Positions 33,112 to 42,640 of a stretch of DNA of 64,000 nt are shown piece by piece; the stretch's first letter is position 1; the number at the start of each line of letters is the position of its first letter. The notes below the pieces were generated by a model. That model did no database searches, was not told the origin of the DNA, and saw nothing but the letters and a program-made list of their open reading frames with translations. The position numbers and the translations under genes were made by a program. The stretch is taken from positions 225,099 through 289,098 of the forward strand of contig NZ_QAYL01000006.1 of assembly GCF_003408705.1 (NCBI RefSeq). Reading direction: 5' to 3'. Origin of the DNA: Mycobacterium uberis (GTDB lineage: Bacteria; Actinomycetota; Actinomycetes; Mycobacteriales; Mycobacteriaceae).

Positions 33112-34341
33112 TTAGGTGACTGCCACAGCAAACGGAGATGTCCACTGCTCTAGTTCGACGCGAGCAACTGATCGCATGTGCACTTCGTCGAGTCCGGAGA
33201 AGAAGCGCATCACGCTATGCCAGGTGTAGAGCCGGGCCAGCACGGCATCGTCGCTGACGCCGGCGGTTCCGTGTACCTGGATTTCGTGGTTGATCACGTA
33301 ACAGGTCACTTGCAGGGCCACCGCCTTGATCACCGCTACCAGGTGCTGTGTCGTTTTGTTGCCGTGCTGGTAGATAGTCCACGTCGCCTTCTCACACAGC
33401 AACCTGACTTGATCAATTTCTTTGTGGGATTTAGCAACTAGGTGCTGAACGACACTCTGATCAGTCAGCGTACAGCCGAACGCCACTCGATCGCGGACGT
33501 GGTCTACCATGAGCACTAGTGCACGTTCGGCTCCACCCAGCGCACGCATGTAGTGGTGAATGTGGCCGGGCCTGAGCCGGGCTTGTGCGATCGCGAAACC
33601 GCTGCCCTCTTCGCCGAGCAGGTTGGTTGTCGGCACCCGGGCGTTGTTGTAGACTAACTCGCAGCGGCCATGCTGATACTGCCAGTCGAGCATCGACGTC
33701 AGGCGGATGATTTTCACTCCGTGGTTGTTCATCGATGTTAGGATCATCGATTGCTGGTGGTGGGCGGTTGTATCGGGATTGGTGCGGCCTATCGTAATCA
33801 GAATCTGGCAGCGTGGGTCGGTTGTCTTGGACATCCACCATTTGCGGCCATTGGCGATGTAATCGCCGCCGTTGCGCGAGATGGTGGTTTCGGTATTGTG
33901 AATGCCATTGTTGGCGGTCTCCGGCAATATCGAAACGGTGCTGCGGATCTCGCCGTCCAGCAACGACTGTAACCACTTCGTACGGTGTTCGTCGGTGTCG
34001 AGCATGTACAGAATCTCTATGTTGCTAGTGCCCGGCTTCGCGCAGTTGAGTGACTCGGGCCCGATTGCAAGACTCCCGCCGATACGCTCGGTTAGCTGCG
34101 CGTATTTCAGGTTGGCCAATCCCGATTTCGCAGGTAGGAACAAGTTCCACAGACCGCGCTCTTTGGCCTTGGTCTTCAGTTTCTCAATGATTGGCGGCAC
34201 CATTTGGTTTTGCGGGCCGGCCTCGTGGTGGTATTGGCCGTAGTTGGTCTCGACCGGGAGGATGTACTCCATCATGAAGTCGGATAGCCATTGGTGACAG
34301 TAGACGGCCTTGACCGACATCGCGAAGTCCATGTCCGCCAC
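33112..34341 (-). CDS. fadE2: Acyl-CoA dehydrogenase FadE2, open frame but eroded
   Basis: A complete frame of 409 residues from a GTG at 34341 (MADMDFAMSV), near the 403 of M. tuberculosis FadE2 (Rv0154c), with recognisable landmarks: ERGLWNLFLPAKSGLANLKY, NGRKWWMSKTTDPRCQILIT, NLLGEEGSGFAIAQARLRPG, HHYMRALGGAERALVLMVDH, IDQVRLLCEKATWTI, IQVHGTAGVSDD and the final AVAVT. Positions normally fixed in the family are changed: the FAD-contacting MTEP..ASSDA motif reads LPETANNGIHN, W-TSGA reads WMSKT, and FDGPDEVH reads FSGLDEVH. The frame survives, probably because ptbB is coupled to it, but catalysis is doubtful. Confidence 0.8.
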   Translation of the reverse strand: MADMDFAMSVKAVYCHQWLSDFMMEYILPVETNYGQYHHEAGPQNQMVPPIIEKLKTKAKERGLWNLFLPAKSGLANLKYAQLTERIGGSLAIGPESLNCAKPGTSNIEILYMLDTDEHRTKWLQSLLDGEIRSTVSILPETANNGIHNTETTISRNGGDYIANGRKWWMSKTTDPRCQILITIGRTNPDTTAHHQQSMILTSMNNHGVKIIRLTSMLDWQYQHGRCELVYNNARVPTTNLLGEEGSGFAIAQARLRPGHIHHYMRALGGAERALVLMVDHVRDRVAFGCTLTDQSVVQHLVAKSHKEIDQVRLLCEKATWTIYQHGNKTTQHLVAVIKAVALQVTCYVINHEIQVHGTAGVSDDAVLARLYTWHSVMRFFSGLDEVHMRSVARVELEQWTSPFAVAVT

Positions 34342-34449
34342 GATAGGACACGTCCCGTGTCACTTAGTTTCCGGTTGCTAGTGCGACATTGAAACGACGA
34401 TGACGATTCGCGCTTCGCGACTCGTGAACGTGCATGATAGACGTTACGA

Positions 34450-34890
34450 GTTGAGCCTTGACCGCTGTTTCCGTCGTTCACCGTAGAAACCCGCGATCCA
34501 AAAAGTTCAGGCCACAGAGGATGCCTTGAAACATCCGCAACCCGGACCATGTGAGCTTGGGCTACACACTTGACCCAAAATGGCGGAACCGCAGTAAAAA
34601 CATTGTGGGCAAGGAGGAGATCATAGCGTTTCTGATGCACAAATGGCAACGCAAACCCAACTATCCGCTACGCGAGACTTTGTGGGACTGTCACGACAAT
34701 CGCATTGCAATCCAATTCCAGTACGAATGGCGTGATTACACCGGTTAATGGTACCGCAGTTACGGTAACGAATTGTGGGAATTCACGGCGTTGGGCTTAA
34801 TGTTGCGTCGTGGAGACAACATTAACAATTTGCCGATCTCCGAATCCGAGTGCTATTAGTTCGGAGCGCGCTCCCGTGTCTGAGCACGAC
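34450..34890 (+). pseudogene. DUF1348 (NTF2-like) protein relic
   Basis: NIRNPDHVSLGYTLDPKWRN with REEIIAF-like GKEEIIAFLMHKWQRKPNYP, then LRETLWDCHDNRIAIQFQYE and WRDYTG, a nonsense TAA at 34748, then WYRSYGNELWEFTALGLMLR and INNLPISESECY. This is clearly the DUF1348 family of NTF2-fold proteins (about 150 residues, function unknown). Lesions are an early nonsense/frameshift before codon 20, the TAA replacing the Q of GQWYRSYGNE, and a TAG near 34860. It is divergent from fadE2. Confidence 0.78.
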
Positions 34891-35078
34891 AAAAGCATTC
34901 CCTATCTGGCAGCGACGTCAGACTCGGCGACGATGCATTCTGGGTAGTGCAGCGAACCAGAACTGAGCAATCAGGTTAGGGTATCTGAGTATGCTCAGCA
35001 ATCAGCCTACTAGGCGATCTAACGATCAGCAACAGGGCAGCAAGACCAAGAATAATAAGGAAAGCAGATGTAAGCATC

Positions 35079-36173
35079 ATGACAGAAGCGCAGACGACGG
35101 TTGGTGTGGTCGCTGAGTCCGGGTCCGAAGAGCGGCGCGTTGCGTTGGTGCCCAAGGCGATCGCGTCGTTGGTGAACAGCGGTCTAGCGGTAGTGGTCGA
35201 ATCCGGCGCGGGCGAAGGCGCGTTGCTTCCCGACGAGTTGTACACGGAGGCCGGCGCTCATATCGGGGATGCGTGGGCTACCGACGTCGTCGTCAAAGTG
35301 GCACCGCCGACCGCAGCCGAGGTCGTCCGGCTGCACCGTGGGCAGACGCTGATCGGTTTCTTGGCGTCGCGCAACGCCGATAATTTAATTGGCACGTTGA
35401 AGCAAGCCGGTGTGCAAGCGTTCGCGCTTGAGGCCATCCCGCGTATCTCGCGGGCACAAGTGATGGATGCGCTATCATCACAAGCCAACGTAGCCGGGTA
35501 CAAGGCGGTTTTGCTTGCGGCTTCTGAATCGACCCGGTTCTTCCCGATGCTGACGACGGCTGCCGGCACGGTTAAGCCGGCCACTGTACTGGTGCTCGGC
35601 GTCGGGGTGGCAGGCCTGCAAGCGCTGGCGACGGCCAAGCGCCTGGGCGCGCGCACCACTGGCTATGACGTCCGTCCTGAGGTGGCCGATCAAGTTCGGT
35701 CAGTGGGTGCACAGTGGCTAGATGTGGGTATCGACGCTTCCGGTGCGGGCGGATACGCCCGTGAGCTCACCGATGACGAACGCACTCAGCAGCAGAAGGC
35801 ATTGGAAAAAGCTGTCAGCGGATTCGACGTGGTGATCACCACAGCGCTGGTTCCGGGCAAGCCCGCGCCGCGGTTGGTGACTGCCGCGGCGGTGGAGGGA
35901 ATGAAGCCCGGCAGCGTGGTGGTGGATCTCGCCGGGGAAACCGGTGGCAACTGCGAGCTCACGGAGCCTGGGCAGACGGTGATTCGGCATAACGTCACCA
36001 TTGCGGCGCCGCTGAATCTGCCTGCGACGATACCAGAGCACGCCAGCGAGCTCTACAGCAAGAACATCACGGCGTTGTTGGACCTACTAATCAAGGACGG
36101 CAAGCTGGTCCCCGACTTCGACGACGAAGTCGTCGCGGAGTCCTGTGTGACCCGTGATCGAGAGGACTCCTAG
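35079..36173 (+). CDS. pntAa: NAD(P) transhydrogenase subunit alpha part 1, PntAa
   Basis: The NAD(H)-binding soluble subunit (domain I) of the proton-translocating transhydrogenase, 364 residues, like Rv0155. The N-terminal alanine-dehydrogenase/PNT lobe reads VGVVAESGSEERRVALVPKA; the RQD-type loop and the NAD-binding Rossmann fold follow (VLVLGVGVAGLQALATAKRL, GxGxxG), then TTGYDVRPEVADQVRSVGAQ and GSVVVDLAGETGGNCELTEP. The ATG at 35079 has a TAAGGAAAG ribosome site. It ends in TAG directly abutting the pntAb ATG. The enzyme uses the proton gradient to make NADPH from NADH. Confidence 0.96.
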   Translation: MTEAQTTVGVVAESGSEERRVALVPKAIASLVNSGLAVVVESGAGEGALLPDELYTEAGAHIGDAWATDVVVKVAPPTAAEVVRLHRGQTLIGFLASRNADNLIGTLKQAGVQAFALEAIPRISRAQVMDALSSQANVAGYKAVLLAASESTRFFPMLTTAAGTVKPATVLVLGVGVAGLQALATAKRLGARTTGYDVRPEVADQVRSVGAQWLDVGIDASGAGGYARELTDDERTQQQKALEKAVSGFDVVITTALVPGKPAPRLVTAAAVEGMKPGSVVVDLAGETGGNCELTEPGQTVIRHNVTIAAPLNLPATIPEHASELYSKNITALLDLLIKDGKLVPDFDDEVVAESCVTRDREDS

Positions 36174-36512
36174 ATGTACGACGAGCTGTTGGCCAACCTG
36201 GCGATCCTGGTGTTATCCGGGTTTGTCGGGTTCGCGGTGATCTCGAAAGTCCCCAACACATTGCATACCCCGTTGATGTCGGGCACCAACGCTATCCATG
36301 GCATCGTGGTGCTCGGTGCGCTATTGGTGTTTGGAGAGGTTGAGCACCCATCCCTTGCTGTGCAGATCATTTTGTTCGTAGCGGTCGTATTCGGCACGCT
36401 GAATGTGATCGGGGGATTCATCGTAACCGACCGGATGCTGGGTATGTTCAAGGGTAAGAAAAAGGTTTCGGCCGTCAAGGCTGAGAAGGCAGGAGAGCTG
36501 GCAGCCAAATGA
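36174..36512 (+). CDS. pntAb: NAD(P) transhydrogenase subunit alpha part 2, PntAb
   Basis: The small membrane subunit (112 residues) of the split alpha chain. Three to four transmembrane segments are visible (NLAILVLSGFVGFAVISKV; IHGIVVLGALLVFG; LAVQIILFVAVVFGTLNVIG), and FIVTDRMLGMFKGKKK is the conserved cytoplasmic end. SGTNAIHGIVV holds the histidine-containing proton-path region of the family. It starts immediately after the pntAa stop and its TGA overlaps the pntB ATG (ATGA), so all three genes form one translationally coupled operon. Confidence 0.96.
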   Translation: MYDELLANLAILVLSGFVGFAVISKVPNTLHTPLMSGTNAIHGIVVLGALLVFGEVEHPSLAVQIILFVAVVFGTLNVIGGFIVTDRMLGMFKGKKKVSAVKAEKAGELAAK

Positions 36513-37933
36513 ACTACTTGGTGATCAGCCTCTACATTCTCGCGTTTACACTGTTCATTTACGGCTTGATGGGTCTGACCGGGCCCAAGACCGCGGTGCG
36601 TGGCAACCTGATCGCCGTGGTCGGCATGGCCATCGCCGTCGGAGCGACGTTGGTTAAGATCCGGCACACTGACCAGTGGGTTCTGATTCTTGCTGGTCTG
36701 GTCGTTGGTTTGGTGCTCGGCGTACCGCCGGCCCGCTACACCAAGATGACCGCGATGCCCCAGCTGGTGGCGTTCTTTAACGGCGTTGGCGGTGGGACCG
36801 TCGCGCTTATTGCGCTGTCGGAGTTCATTGATACCAAAGGCTTTTCGGCGTTCCAGCACCACGAGTCGCCGACCGTACCCATCGTGGTGGCGTCGTTGTT
36901 CGCCGTAATTATCGGGTCGATCTCGTTCTGGGGGTCAATCATCGCGTTCGGCAAATTGCAGGAGATCATCTCTGGAGCACCGATCGGCTTCGGCAAGGTC
37001 CAACAGCCGGTCAACCTACTGTTGTTGGTCGGGGCTATCGGCGCCGCGGTGGTCATTGGCCTGGACGCGCAACCCGGATTCAGCGGGGCGTCGTTATGGT
37101 GGATGATCGGGCTGCTGGTCGCCGCCGGCCTATTAGGCTTGATAGTGGTGCTGCCGATCGGCGGCGCCGATATGCCAGTAGTTATCTCAATGCTGAACGC
37201 GATGACCGGCCTGTCGGCCGCGGCGGCCGGTCTTGCGCTGAACAATACCGCAATGATTGTGGCCGGCATGCTAGTCGGCGCTTCCGGCTCGATTCTGACC
37301 AACCTCATGGCCAAGGCGATGAATCGTTCCATTCCTGCGATCGTCGCAGGTGGTTTCGGTGGCGTCGGCATGGTATCCAGCGGTGACAGCGGCGGCGACA
37401 AGCATGTCAAATCCACTTCGGCTGCTGATGCGGCGATCCAGATGGCATACGCCAACCAGGTGATCGTGGTGCCGGGTTACGGCCTGGCGGTCGCGCAGGC
37501 CCAACACGCTGTCAAGGGCATGGCGTCCTTGCTGGAGGACAAAGGCGTGCCGGTGAAATACGCGATACATCCGGTTGCTGGTCGGATGCCCGGACACATG
37601 AATGTGCTGCTGGCCGAGGCGGAGGTCGATTACGACGCCATGAAGGACATGGACGACATCAACGGTGAGTTCGCCCGCACCGATGTCGCGATCGTCATCG
37701 GCGCCAATGATGTTACCAACCCAGCGGCACGCAATGAGACATCCAGCCCGATCTACGGTATGCCGATCCTCAATGTGGATAGGGCGAAATCGGTGATCGT
37801 GCTCAAGCGGTCGATGAACTCCGGATTTGCCGGTATTGACAACCCACTGTTTTATGCAGATGGTACCACCATGTTGTTCGGTGATGCCAAAAAGTCGGTG
37901 ACTGAGGTCGCTGAGGAACTGAAGGCGCTGTAG
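36509..37933 (+). CDS. pntB: NAD(P) transhydrogenase subunit beta, PntB
   Basis: The beta subunit, 474 residues. The first about 260 residues are membrane-spanning (LYILAFTLFIYGLMGLTGPK; MPQLVAFFNGVGGGTVALIA; and further hydrophobic helices). The C-terminal soluble domain III binds NADP(H): VIVVPGYGLAVAQAQHAVKG, VKYAIHPVAGRMPGHMNVLL, AEAEVDYDAMKDMDDINGEF, VIGANDVTNPAAR and VIVLKRSMNSGFAG are all family signatures. It overlaps pntAb by 4 bases. The domain is complete with no lesions. Confidence 0.97.
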   Translation: MNYLVISLYILAFTLFIYGLMGLTGPKTAVRGNLIAVVGMAIAVGATLVKIRHTDQWVLILAGLVVGLVLGVPPARYTKMTAMPQLVAFFNGVGGGTVALIALSEFIDTKGFSAFQHHESPTVPIVVASLFAVIIGSISFWGSIIAFGKLQEIISGAPIGFGKVQQPVNLLLLVGAIGAAVVIGLDAQPGFSGASLWWMIGLLVAAGLLGLIVVLPIGGADMPVVISMLNAMTGLSAAAAGLALNNTAMIVAGMLVGASGSILTNLMAKAMNRSIPAIVAGGFGGVGMVSSGDSGGDKHVKSTSAADAAIQMAYANQVIVVPGYGLAVAQAQHAVKGMASLLEDKGVPVKYAIHPVAGRMPGHMNVLLAEAEVDYDAMKDMDDINGEFARTDVAIVIGANDVTNPAARNETSSPIYGMPILNVDRAKSVIVLKRSMNSGFAGIDNPLFYADGTTMLFGDAKKSVTEVAEELKAL

Positions 37934-38263
37934 CTGTTAGGAGGCTGTGGTGTCGTAACGTTCTAGATGGGCGGATAGACAGGCGGTGGACATCCGTTAC
38001 CATCGGTAACCCCGCGGAAGCCCCAGGTTATGTACCTGAAAAAATATTCGATTTCATCGCTCATATCGTAATCAGGACTTGGGTCCATTACACTGCCTCT
38101 CGATTCGCGACTAGTTCGCTCAGGAGTCTAATCCATTCCGCGTGGGCACGACAGGCAGCGGCCTCTTGCCTAAAAACTGTCCAACTAGTTGATTGGTAGT
38201 GGCTTTAGTCGGGCTAAGTGTGACCCGCCGGCAACGACGATAGAGTTACGATAGTGAGTACAG
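37934..38263. other. Intergenic region between pntB and the TetR relic
   Basis: About 330 bases without a supported gene. No obvious stem-loop terminator after pntB was found. A minus-strand frame overlapping the end of pntB is a shadow. Confidence 0.45.
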
Positions 38264-38905
38264 ATGGCACCAGACAGCCAGGCCACGGGGCTGAGCCGCC
38301 GCGAGGAGTTGTTGGCCGTTGCCACTAAAGCTATTTGCGGCTCGTGGTTACCATGGGACCCGTATGGACGATGTCGCCGATGTGATCGGGCTGAATAAGG
38401 CGACAGTGTAACACTACTACGCCAGTAAGTCGCTGATTCTTTTCTATATTTACCGCCAGGCTGCCGAAGGCACGCTTGCAGCCGTACACGACGATCCATC
38501 CTGGACGGCCCGCGAAGCGCTTTACCAGTACACTGTTCGAATGCTCACCGGGATCGCGAGCGAGCCGGAGCGGGCGGCTGTGTACTTCCAGGAACAGCCG
38601 TACATCACCGAATGGTTCACCGCCGAACAAGTCGCCGAGGTCCGCGAAAAGGAAGCGCCGGTATACTGGTACGTGCACGGCCTGATCGACCGCGGCATTG
38701 CCAGCGGCGAGTTTTATGAGTGCGGTTCGTACGCGGTGGCATTGGGCTATATCGGGATAACGTCGGGTAGCTATCGCTGATTACGGCCGAGCGGACGCCG
38801 CACGGCCAAAGAAATCGCAGCTGAATTCAGCACCGCGCTGCTACGCGGACTGATCCGCGATGAATCGATACGCAACCAGTCTCCGCTAGGGACAATAAGT
38901 TCAAG
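38264..38905 (+). pseudogene. TetR-family regulator relic (Rv0158 family), few lesions
   Basis: MAPDSQATGLSRREELLAVA opens a TetR regulator, then one frameshift near 38330 moves to FAARGYHGTRMDDVADVIGL and NKATV, then a TAA at the Tyr codon before HYYASKSLIL, and a long clean run (YIYRQAAEGTLAAVHDDPSW; TVRMLTGIASEPERAAVYFQ; QPYITEWFTAEQVAEVREKE; LIDRGIASGEFYECGSYAVA). A TGA replaces Trp after SGSYR, then LRPSGRRTAKEIAAEFSTAL and LRGLIRDESIRNQSPLG. With only one indel and two nonsense changes, this looks recently inactivated. Confidence 0.88.
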
Positions 38906-39149
38906 ATTGGCGGAACGAGATGTAAGATATCCCCTAGACTACCATTCAGCGGTGATAGTGCCGTCATCTGCAGCTGACCGAAGTAGAAATTCAGTCTTGG
39001 GTTGATCGACGGAAACCATGAGTAGGTGTCAGAGAACTACTCAGGCCCTCAGAACCCCGCTTTCACCCCAATTTCGACCGCAGTGTCGTAAGGTCTTTGC
39101 AAAACCCTCCCTAAGGCCAGATAATTTAGACGACAGCGACCAGGTTAGA

Positions 39150-39423
39150 GGCTAGAGAACAGCCCTACTGGCGTGGGGATGTCGGTATAGTGGCCACTGG
39201 GGTCCGTAGCTAGCGTAGTCCAAGTCGACGAGCACTCATAGATCCGGCTGGAAAACATCGGCGATTGGAGGTCCTGTGTAAGGGTATAGTGCGAATTGTT
39301 GCCTGTGTCGCGTCTACGTCTGCCGCGTTGATTGCTGATCTGACATTTTTCTAGATTTGCTGTGGACGACGTCAATATCTGCGGGGTGGTGATGTATGCA
39401 ATGTCCTGCTTCCTTCCTGACAA
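39150..39423 (-). pseudogene. PE-family protein relic, N-terminal part
   Basis: The minus frame contains YITTPQILTSSTANLEK, which fits the PE-domain start (SY..TTPQMLTTAAADLAKIG). The frame then diverges from the expected alanine-rich helix (CQISNQRGRRRRDTGNN), and the rest is unrecognisable. The position corresponds to PE3/PE4 (Rv0159c/Rv0160c) of M. tuberculosis. About 300 further bases to 39724 hold nothing assignable besides the promoter region of the next gene. Confidence 0.5.
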
Positions 39424-39724
39424 CCGGGACCTTTCCCGGTCAAGAAAGTCCTATCCGCTATTGTGGATACTCGGTATTACGAGAAAATTAAAGTGATGAT
39501 ACTGGGCAGTCCGGTGTTTCACGTAAGCTTCGTTGAGTTTGTCCACCAACGACGAGTAGCCCTACGCGACTGATAGCGAGTTAGTTATTGACGGTGGACG
39601 AGTGACCGACGTATCGGACAAACATTTGTACAACCTGACGAGCCTGTACCGGTGGTATGTGCTGCTTGACCCAAGAATCTGGGCGGCGAGGGCGCGATAG
39701 CCTGAGGGTGCTATAACCGCGAGC

Positions 39725-41083
39725 ATGCTGCGCAGCCTTAGGCCTCTGAAGAGCATCGTGGGATCGAGCCACGTAATCACGGACCCCGATGTACTGGCTG
39801 CCCACAGCGTGGACCACACCGGTCGGTGTCGGGGCCAGGCAAGGGCGTTGGTGCGGCCGGGTATGGCCGAGCAGGTGACTGAGGTGCTGCGGATCTGTCG
39901 CGATGCTGGGGTTCACGTCACCGTTCAAGGTGGCCGGACCTCGCTGGTGGCCGGCACTGTCCCCGAGCACAACGACGTACTGTTGTCTACTGAACGGCTA
40001 CGGGCTATCAGTGATGTCGACACCGTTGAGCGTCGCCTCCAGGTCGGTGCCGGATGCACGTTGACTGTGGCCCAAAGTGCCGCGACTGCAGCGGGTTTGA
40101 TGTTCGGTGTGGACCTAGTCGCACGCGACACTGCGACCATTGGTGGCATGGCCTCAACGAACGCCGGCGGTCTACGTACTGTTCGTTACGGCAGCATGGG
40201 TGAGCAAGTCGTCGGACTTGAGGTGGCGCTACCTGACGGTTCGCTGCTGCGTCGCCACAGCCTGGTGCACCGCGACAACACTGGCTACGACTTGCCAGCC
40301 TTGTTTATCGGCGCCGAAGGCACCCTCGGTGTCATCACTGCGCTGGATCTGCGGCTCCACCCGACTCCGTCGTACCGGGTGACGGCGGTCTGCGGGTTCG
40401 CCAACCTCGAGGCGCTGGTGGACGCAGGGCGGACGTTTAGGGATTTGGACGGGATCGCCGCACTGGAATTGATCGATGGCCGAGCCTGTGCGCTGACCCG
40501 TCAGTACCTCGGGGTGAGCGCCCCGGTTGAGGGCGATTGGCTGCTGCTGGTCGAACTGGCAGCCGACTACGATCAGTCCGGTCAACTCGCCGATCTGCTC
40601 ATGGGCGCGCGGATGTGCGACGATCCTGCGGTGGGTGTGGATGTTGCGGCACAACAGCGGTTGTGGCGCGTGCGCGAATCGCTGACAGATGTGCTCGGGG
40701 TGTATGGATCGCCGTTGAAATTCGACATTTCACTGCCTTTATCGGCGATAAGCGGATTCGCAACGGAAGCAGCAGCTCTGATCCACGCGCACGTCTCGGG
40801 TGTTCAGGCGGCACTGCCGTTGTTATTCGGCCACATCGGTGAGGGTAGCTTGCACCTCAACGTTTTACGCTGTCCACTCGACCGGGAGAAGGAGTTGTAC
40901 GTGGCGATTATGGACCTCATCGCGCAAGTTGGAGGCAATATCAGCTCGGAACACGGCGTCGGCAGTTGCAAGCGTGCTTATCTCGGGATGTCACGGGAAC
41001 CCGCCGATATCGCCGCAATGCGGGCGATCAAAGCGGCGTTGGATCCGACCGGATACCTCAACGCCGCAGTGCTGTTCGACTGA
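39725..41083 (+). CDS. FAD-linked oxidase, D-lactate/2-hydroxyacid dehydrogenase-like (Rv0161 family)
   Basis: A flavoenzyme of 452 residues (VAO/PCMH superfamily). The FAD-binding domain covers about 40-215: VTVQGGRTSLVAGTVPEHND, GAGCTLTVAQSAATAAGLMF, GVDLVARDTATIGGMASTNA, GGLRTVRYGSMGEQVVGLEV and DLPALFIGAEGTLGVITALD. The C-terminal cap (FAD-oxidase_C) carries LPLLFGHIGEGSLHLNVLRC and SSEHGVGSCKRAYLG, whose histidines act in catalysis and metal binding in relatives. It probably oxidises a D-2-hydroxy acid; the substrate is not known. The ATG at 39725 has only a weak upstream ribosome site. It stands alone between PE relics and a long dead stretch. Confidence 0.92.
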   Translation: MLRSLRPLKSIVGSSHVITDPDVLAAHSVDHTGRCRGQARALVRPGMAEQVTEVLRICRDAGVHVTVQGGRTSLVAGTVPEHNDVLLSTERLRAISDVDTVERRLQVGAGCTLTVAQSAATAAGLMFGVDLVARDTATIGGMASTNAGGLRTVRYGSMGEQVVGLEVALPDGSLLRRHSLVHRDNTGYDLPALFIGAEGTLGVITALDLRLHPTPSYRVTAVCGFANLEALVDAGRTFRDLDGIAALELIDGRACALTRQYLGVSAPVEGDWLLLVELAADYDQSGQLADLLMGARMCDDPAVGVDVAAQQRLWRVRESLTDVLGVYGSPLKFDISLPLSAISGFATEAAALIHAHVSGVQAALPLLFGHIGEGSLHLNVLRCPLDREKELYVAIMDLIAQVGGNISSEHGVGSCKRAYLGMSREPADIAAMRAIKAALDPTGYLNAAVLFD

Positions 41084-41142
41084 TCATTCCGGAGCCCTTG
41101 ATGTCGACCGCGTGACGTAGCTGCGTCAGGAATTAATCCACG

Positions 41143-41304
41143 TCATTGCTTCGGCCTATATAGTGCGATATCGCGATCCGGGTTACCGTCGTCGTTTTTA
41201 ACGCGGAGTTTGGGTCCGGGCAAGAGGAGTTGGAGTTCTTCCCACATTTGCGGGATGACCCGGGAGGCTTGTGCGATCACGTGCTCGGGCTCAACATCGA
41301 TCAT
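41143..41304 (-). other. Short unassigned coding-like frame (53 codons), probable relic
   Basis: The minus-strand ATG at 41304 opens MIDVEPEHVIAQASRVIPQM, continuing WEELQLLLPGPKLRVKNDDG and NPDRDIALYRPKQ to a TGA at 41145. The composition is protein-like, but no family is recognised and no ribosome site is clear. A stop lies just upstream in frame. It could be the 3' end of a dead gene or a genuine small gene. Confidence 0.3.
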
Positions 41305-41399
41305 GTGTACCCCGGGTACGGGTATCTGTACTCAACGATGAACTGCAATGCGGTTTCTAGCCTGTCGGAACACTTTTAAGCCCCGCGGTTTCCTTGTCC

Positions 41400-42430
41400 A
41401 AACCGCTTTCAAAGAACTGTTGCTCATAGTGAGTTGAATGCCAAGAATAACTTGTCTTTGGATGCGAATCAATGGTACAGCGGTAGGGCGGGATACTCTG
41501 GTTTAGGCAGCCATTTCTGATTGACTAGGCTCAATTTTACCATCGTGACCGAAGTACCTCGACAGTGGCGGCGAGGTACTAATCTTTGTCAGGTTCATCG
41601 CTTGGGCCGTCAAGTTTATTATCCGGGCTTTTACAAAGTATTTTAGGGAACTGTGGAACTATTGGATCATTCGTCCGCCTCCAAGTAACGACTCGGTAAG
41701 TAACAGCCTGGATTATTCGCTCACAATCTTTACCGAGCACGGCAAAGTGTCACAGCACTACGATGCTGGTGTTAATCTAGCACGGCAGCTTCAAGCGCCA
41801 CGGACCTATCCTGTTACCATTTCATGATGCGCGCGAAGTTTGATTTGTTGGCTCGTTTATGGATGCATGTGTAGGGGTGGGCTTGACTGGAGCTTTAGTC
41901 TTTTTGGTGTGGTCTTGCTGGTGGTGATCATGAGTAGCTCGGGGTGAGGGTCTGGATTTTACGTTGAATTGCGGCAGGCTTGATGTTGAACTTGCCGCCA
42001 ATATCACTGTTTACGCCGACGATTAGAAACGCTACAGTTGCTGGCGATCTCATTCAAGATGGCGAGCCCCCATAGTACGTCCGTTGTTGCCTATGTGAGA
42101 GTCCTCCGTGTCGTCGATGACCAGCTCACCGAACTGTAGCAACATCATTTCTAGCTTGCCTCACTGCACAGTCATGTCGTACCTGCGCGTTCTACAGTCG
42201 AGGCGACAAGCAGCACTACGCACGCATCGTTATTGAATCAACACGCCTATTTTCTTCTTAATTTAAAGTATGTGGGTAATACCCTGGCCGGCTTGAGTGA
42301 GTTTTGACCTCGATTGCGCTCGTCATAATTGTGAGTATTGGTCGGCCGCTGCGTTTACCGCCAACGTCGACGATGCTAACAGTGTACATGAACGGTAGTT
42401 AGCTATACTGTGGCATTTATCCAGGGTTGT
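41400..42430. other. Gene-free stretch
   Basis: About 1 kb with dense stops in all frames and visibly A/T-richer sequence. M. tuberculosis has adhE1 (Rv0162c) after this oxidase, but no alcohol-dehydrogenase segment could be recognised on the minus strand. Nothing can be supported. Confidence 0.45.
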
Positions 42431-42640
42431 TTAGGATTAAGTGGAGTCGGTAGGCTTTTTAGTCACAGATCTAGAGGCGTTGGCGAAAGCGGCTGGCGCG
42501 CTGCCCGGGATCGATGATCGCCTGGTCACTGTCAGTGTTGCGGCAGAAAACAGTGGCCACTGTTGTGCCCTCGAGTGCTGACGAGGTGTCGACTTATGCG
42601 GCGAGGCAGCTACATGTGGCGGTGGACTACCACTAGGTTT
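42430..42640 (+). pseudogene. PE-family protein relic
   Basis: ESVGFLVTDLEALAKAAGAL then PGIDDRLVTVSVAAE in one frame and TVVPSSADEVSTYAARQLHV in another. This is the PE-domain helix-turn-helix (EALAAAAADLAGIGS.L..ANAAA and TTVVPAAADEVSA..A..F). The WxG-like/YxxxD secretion tail is eroded (EELYSSTEAS). The frames differ by one shift near 42535. I do not recall a PE gene at this position in M. tuberculosis. Confidence 0.5.

Noticed and set aside
36170..36862. 230-codon minus-strand frame and a 239-codon one at 36736-37455
   Set aside because: Both are antisense to pntAb/pntB. High GC at the third codon position leaves the reverse frame free of stops; no family motif is present.
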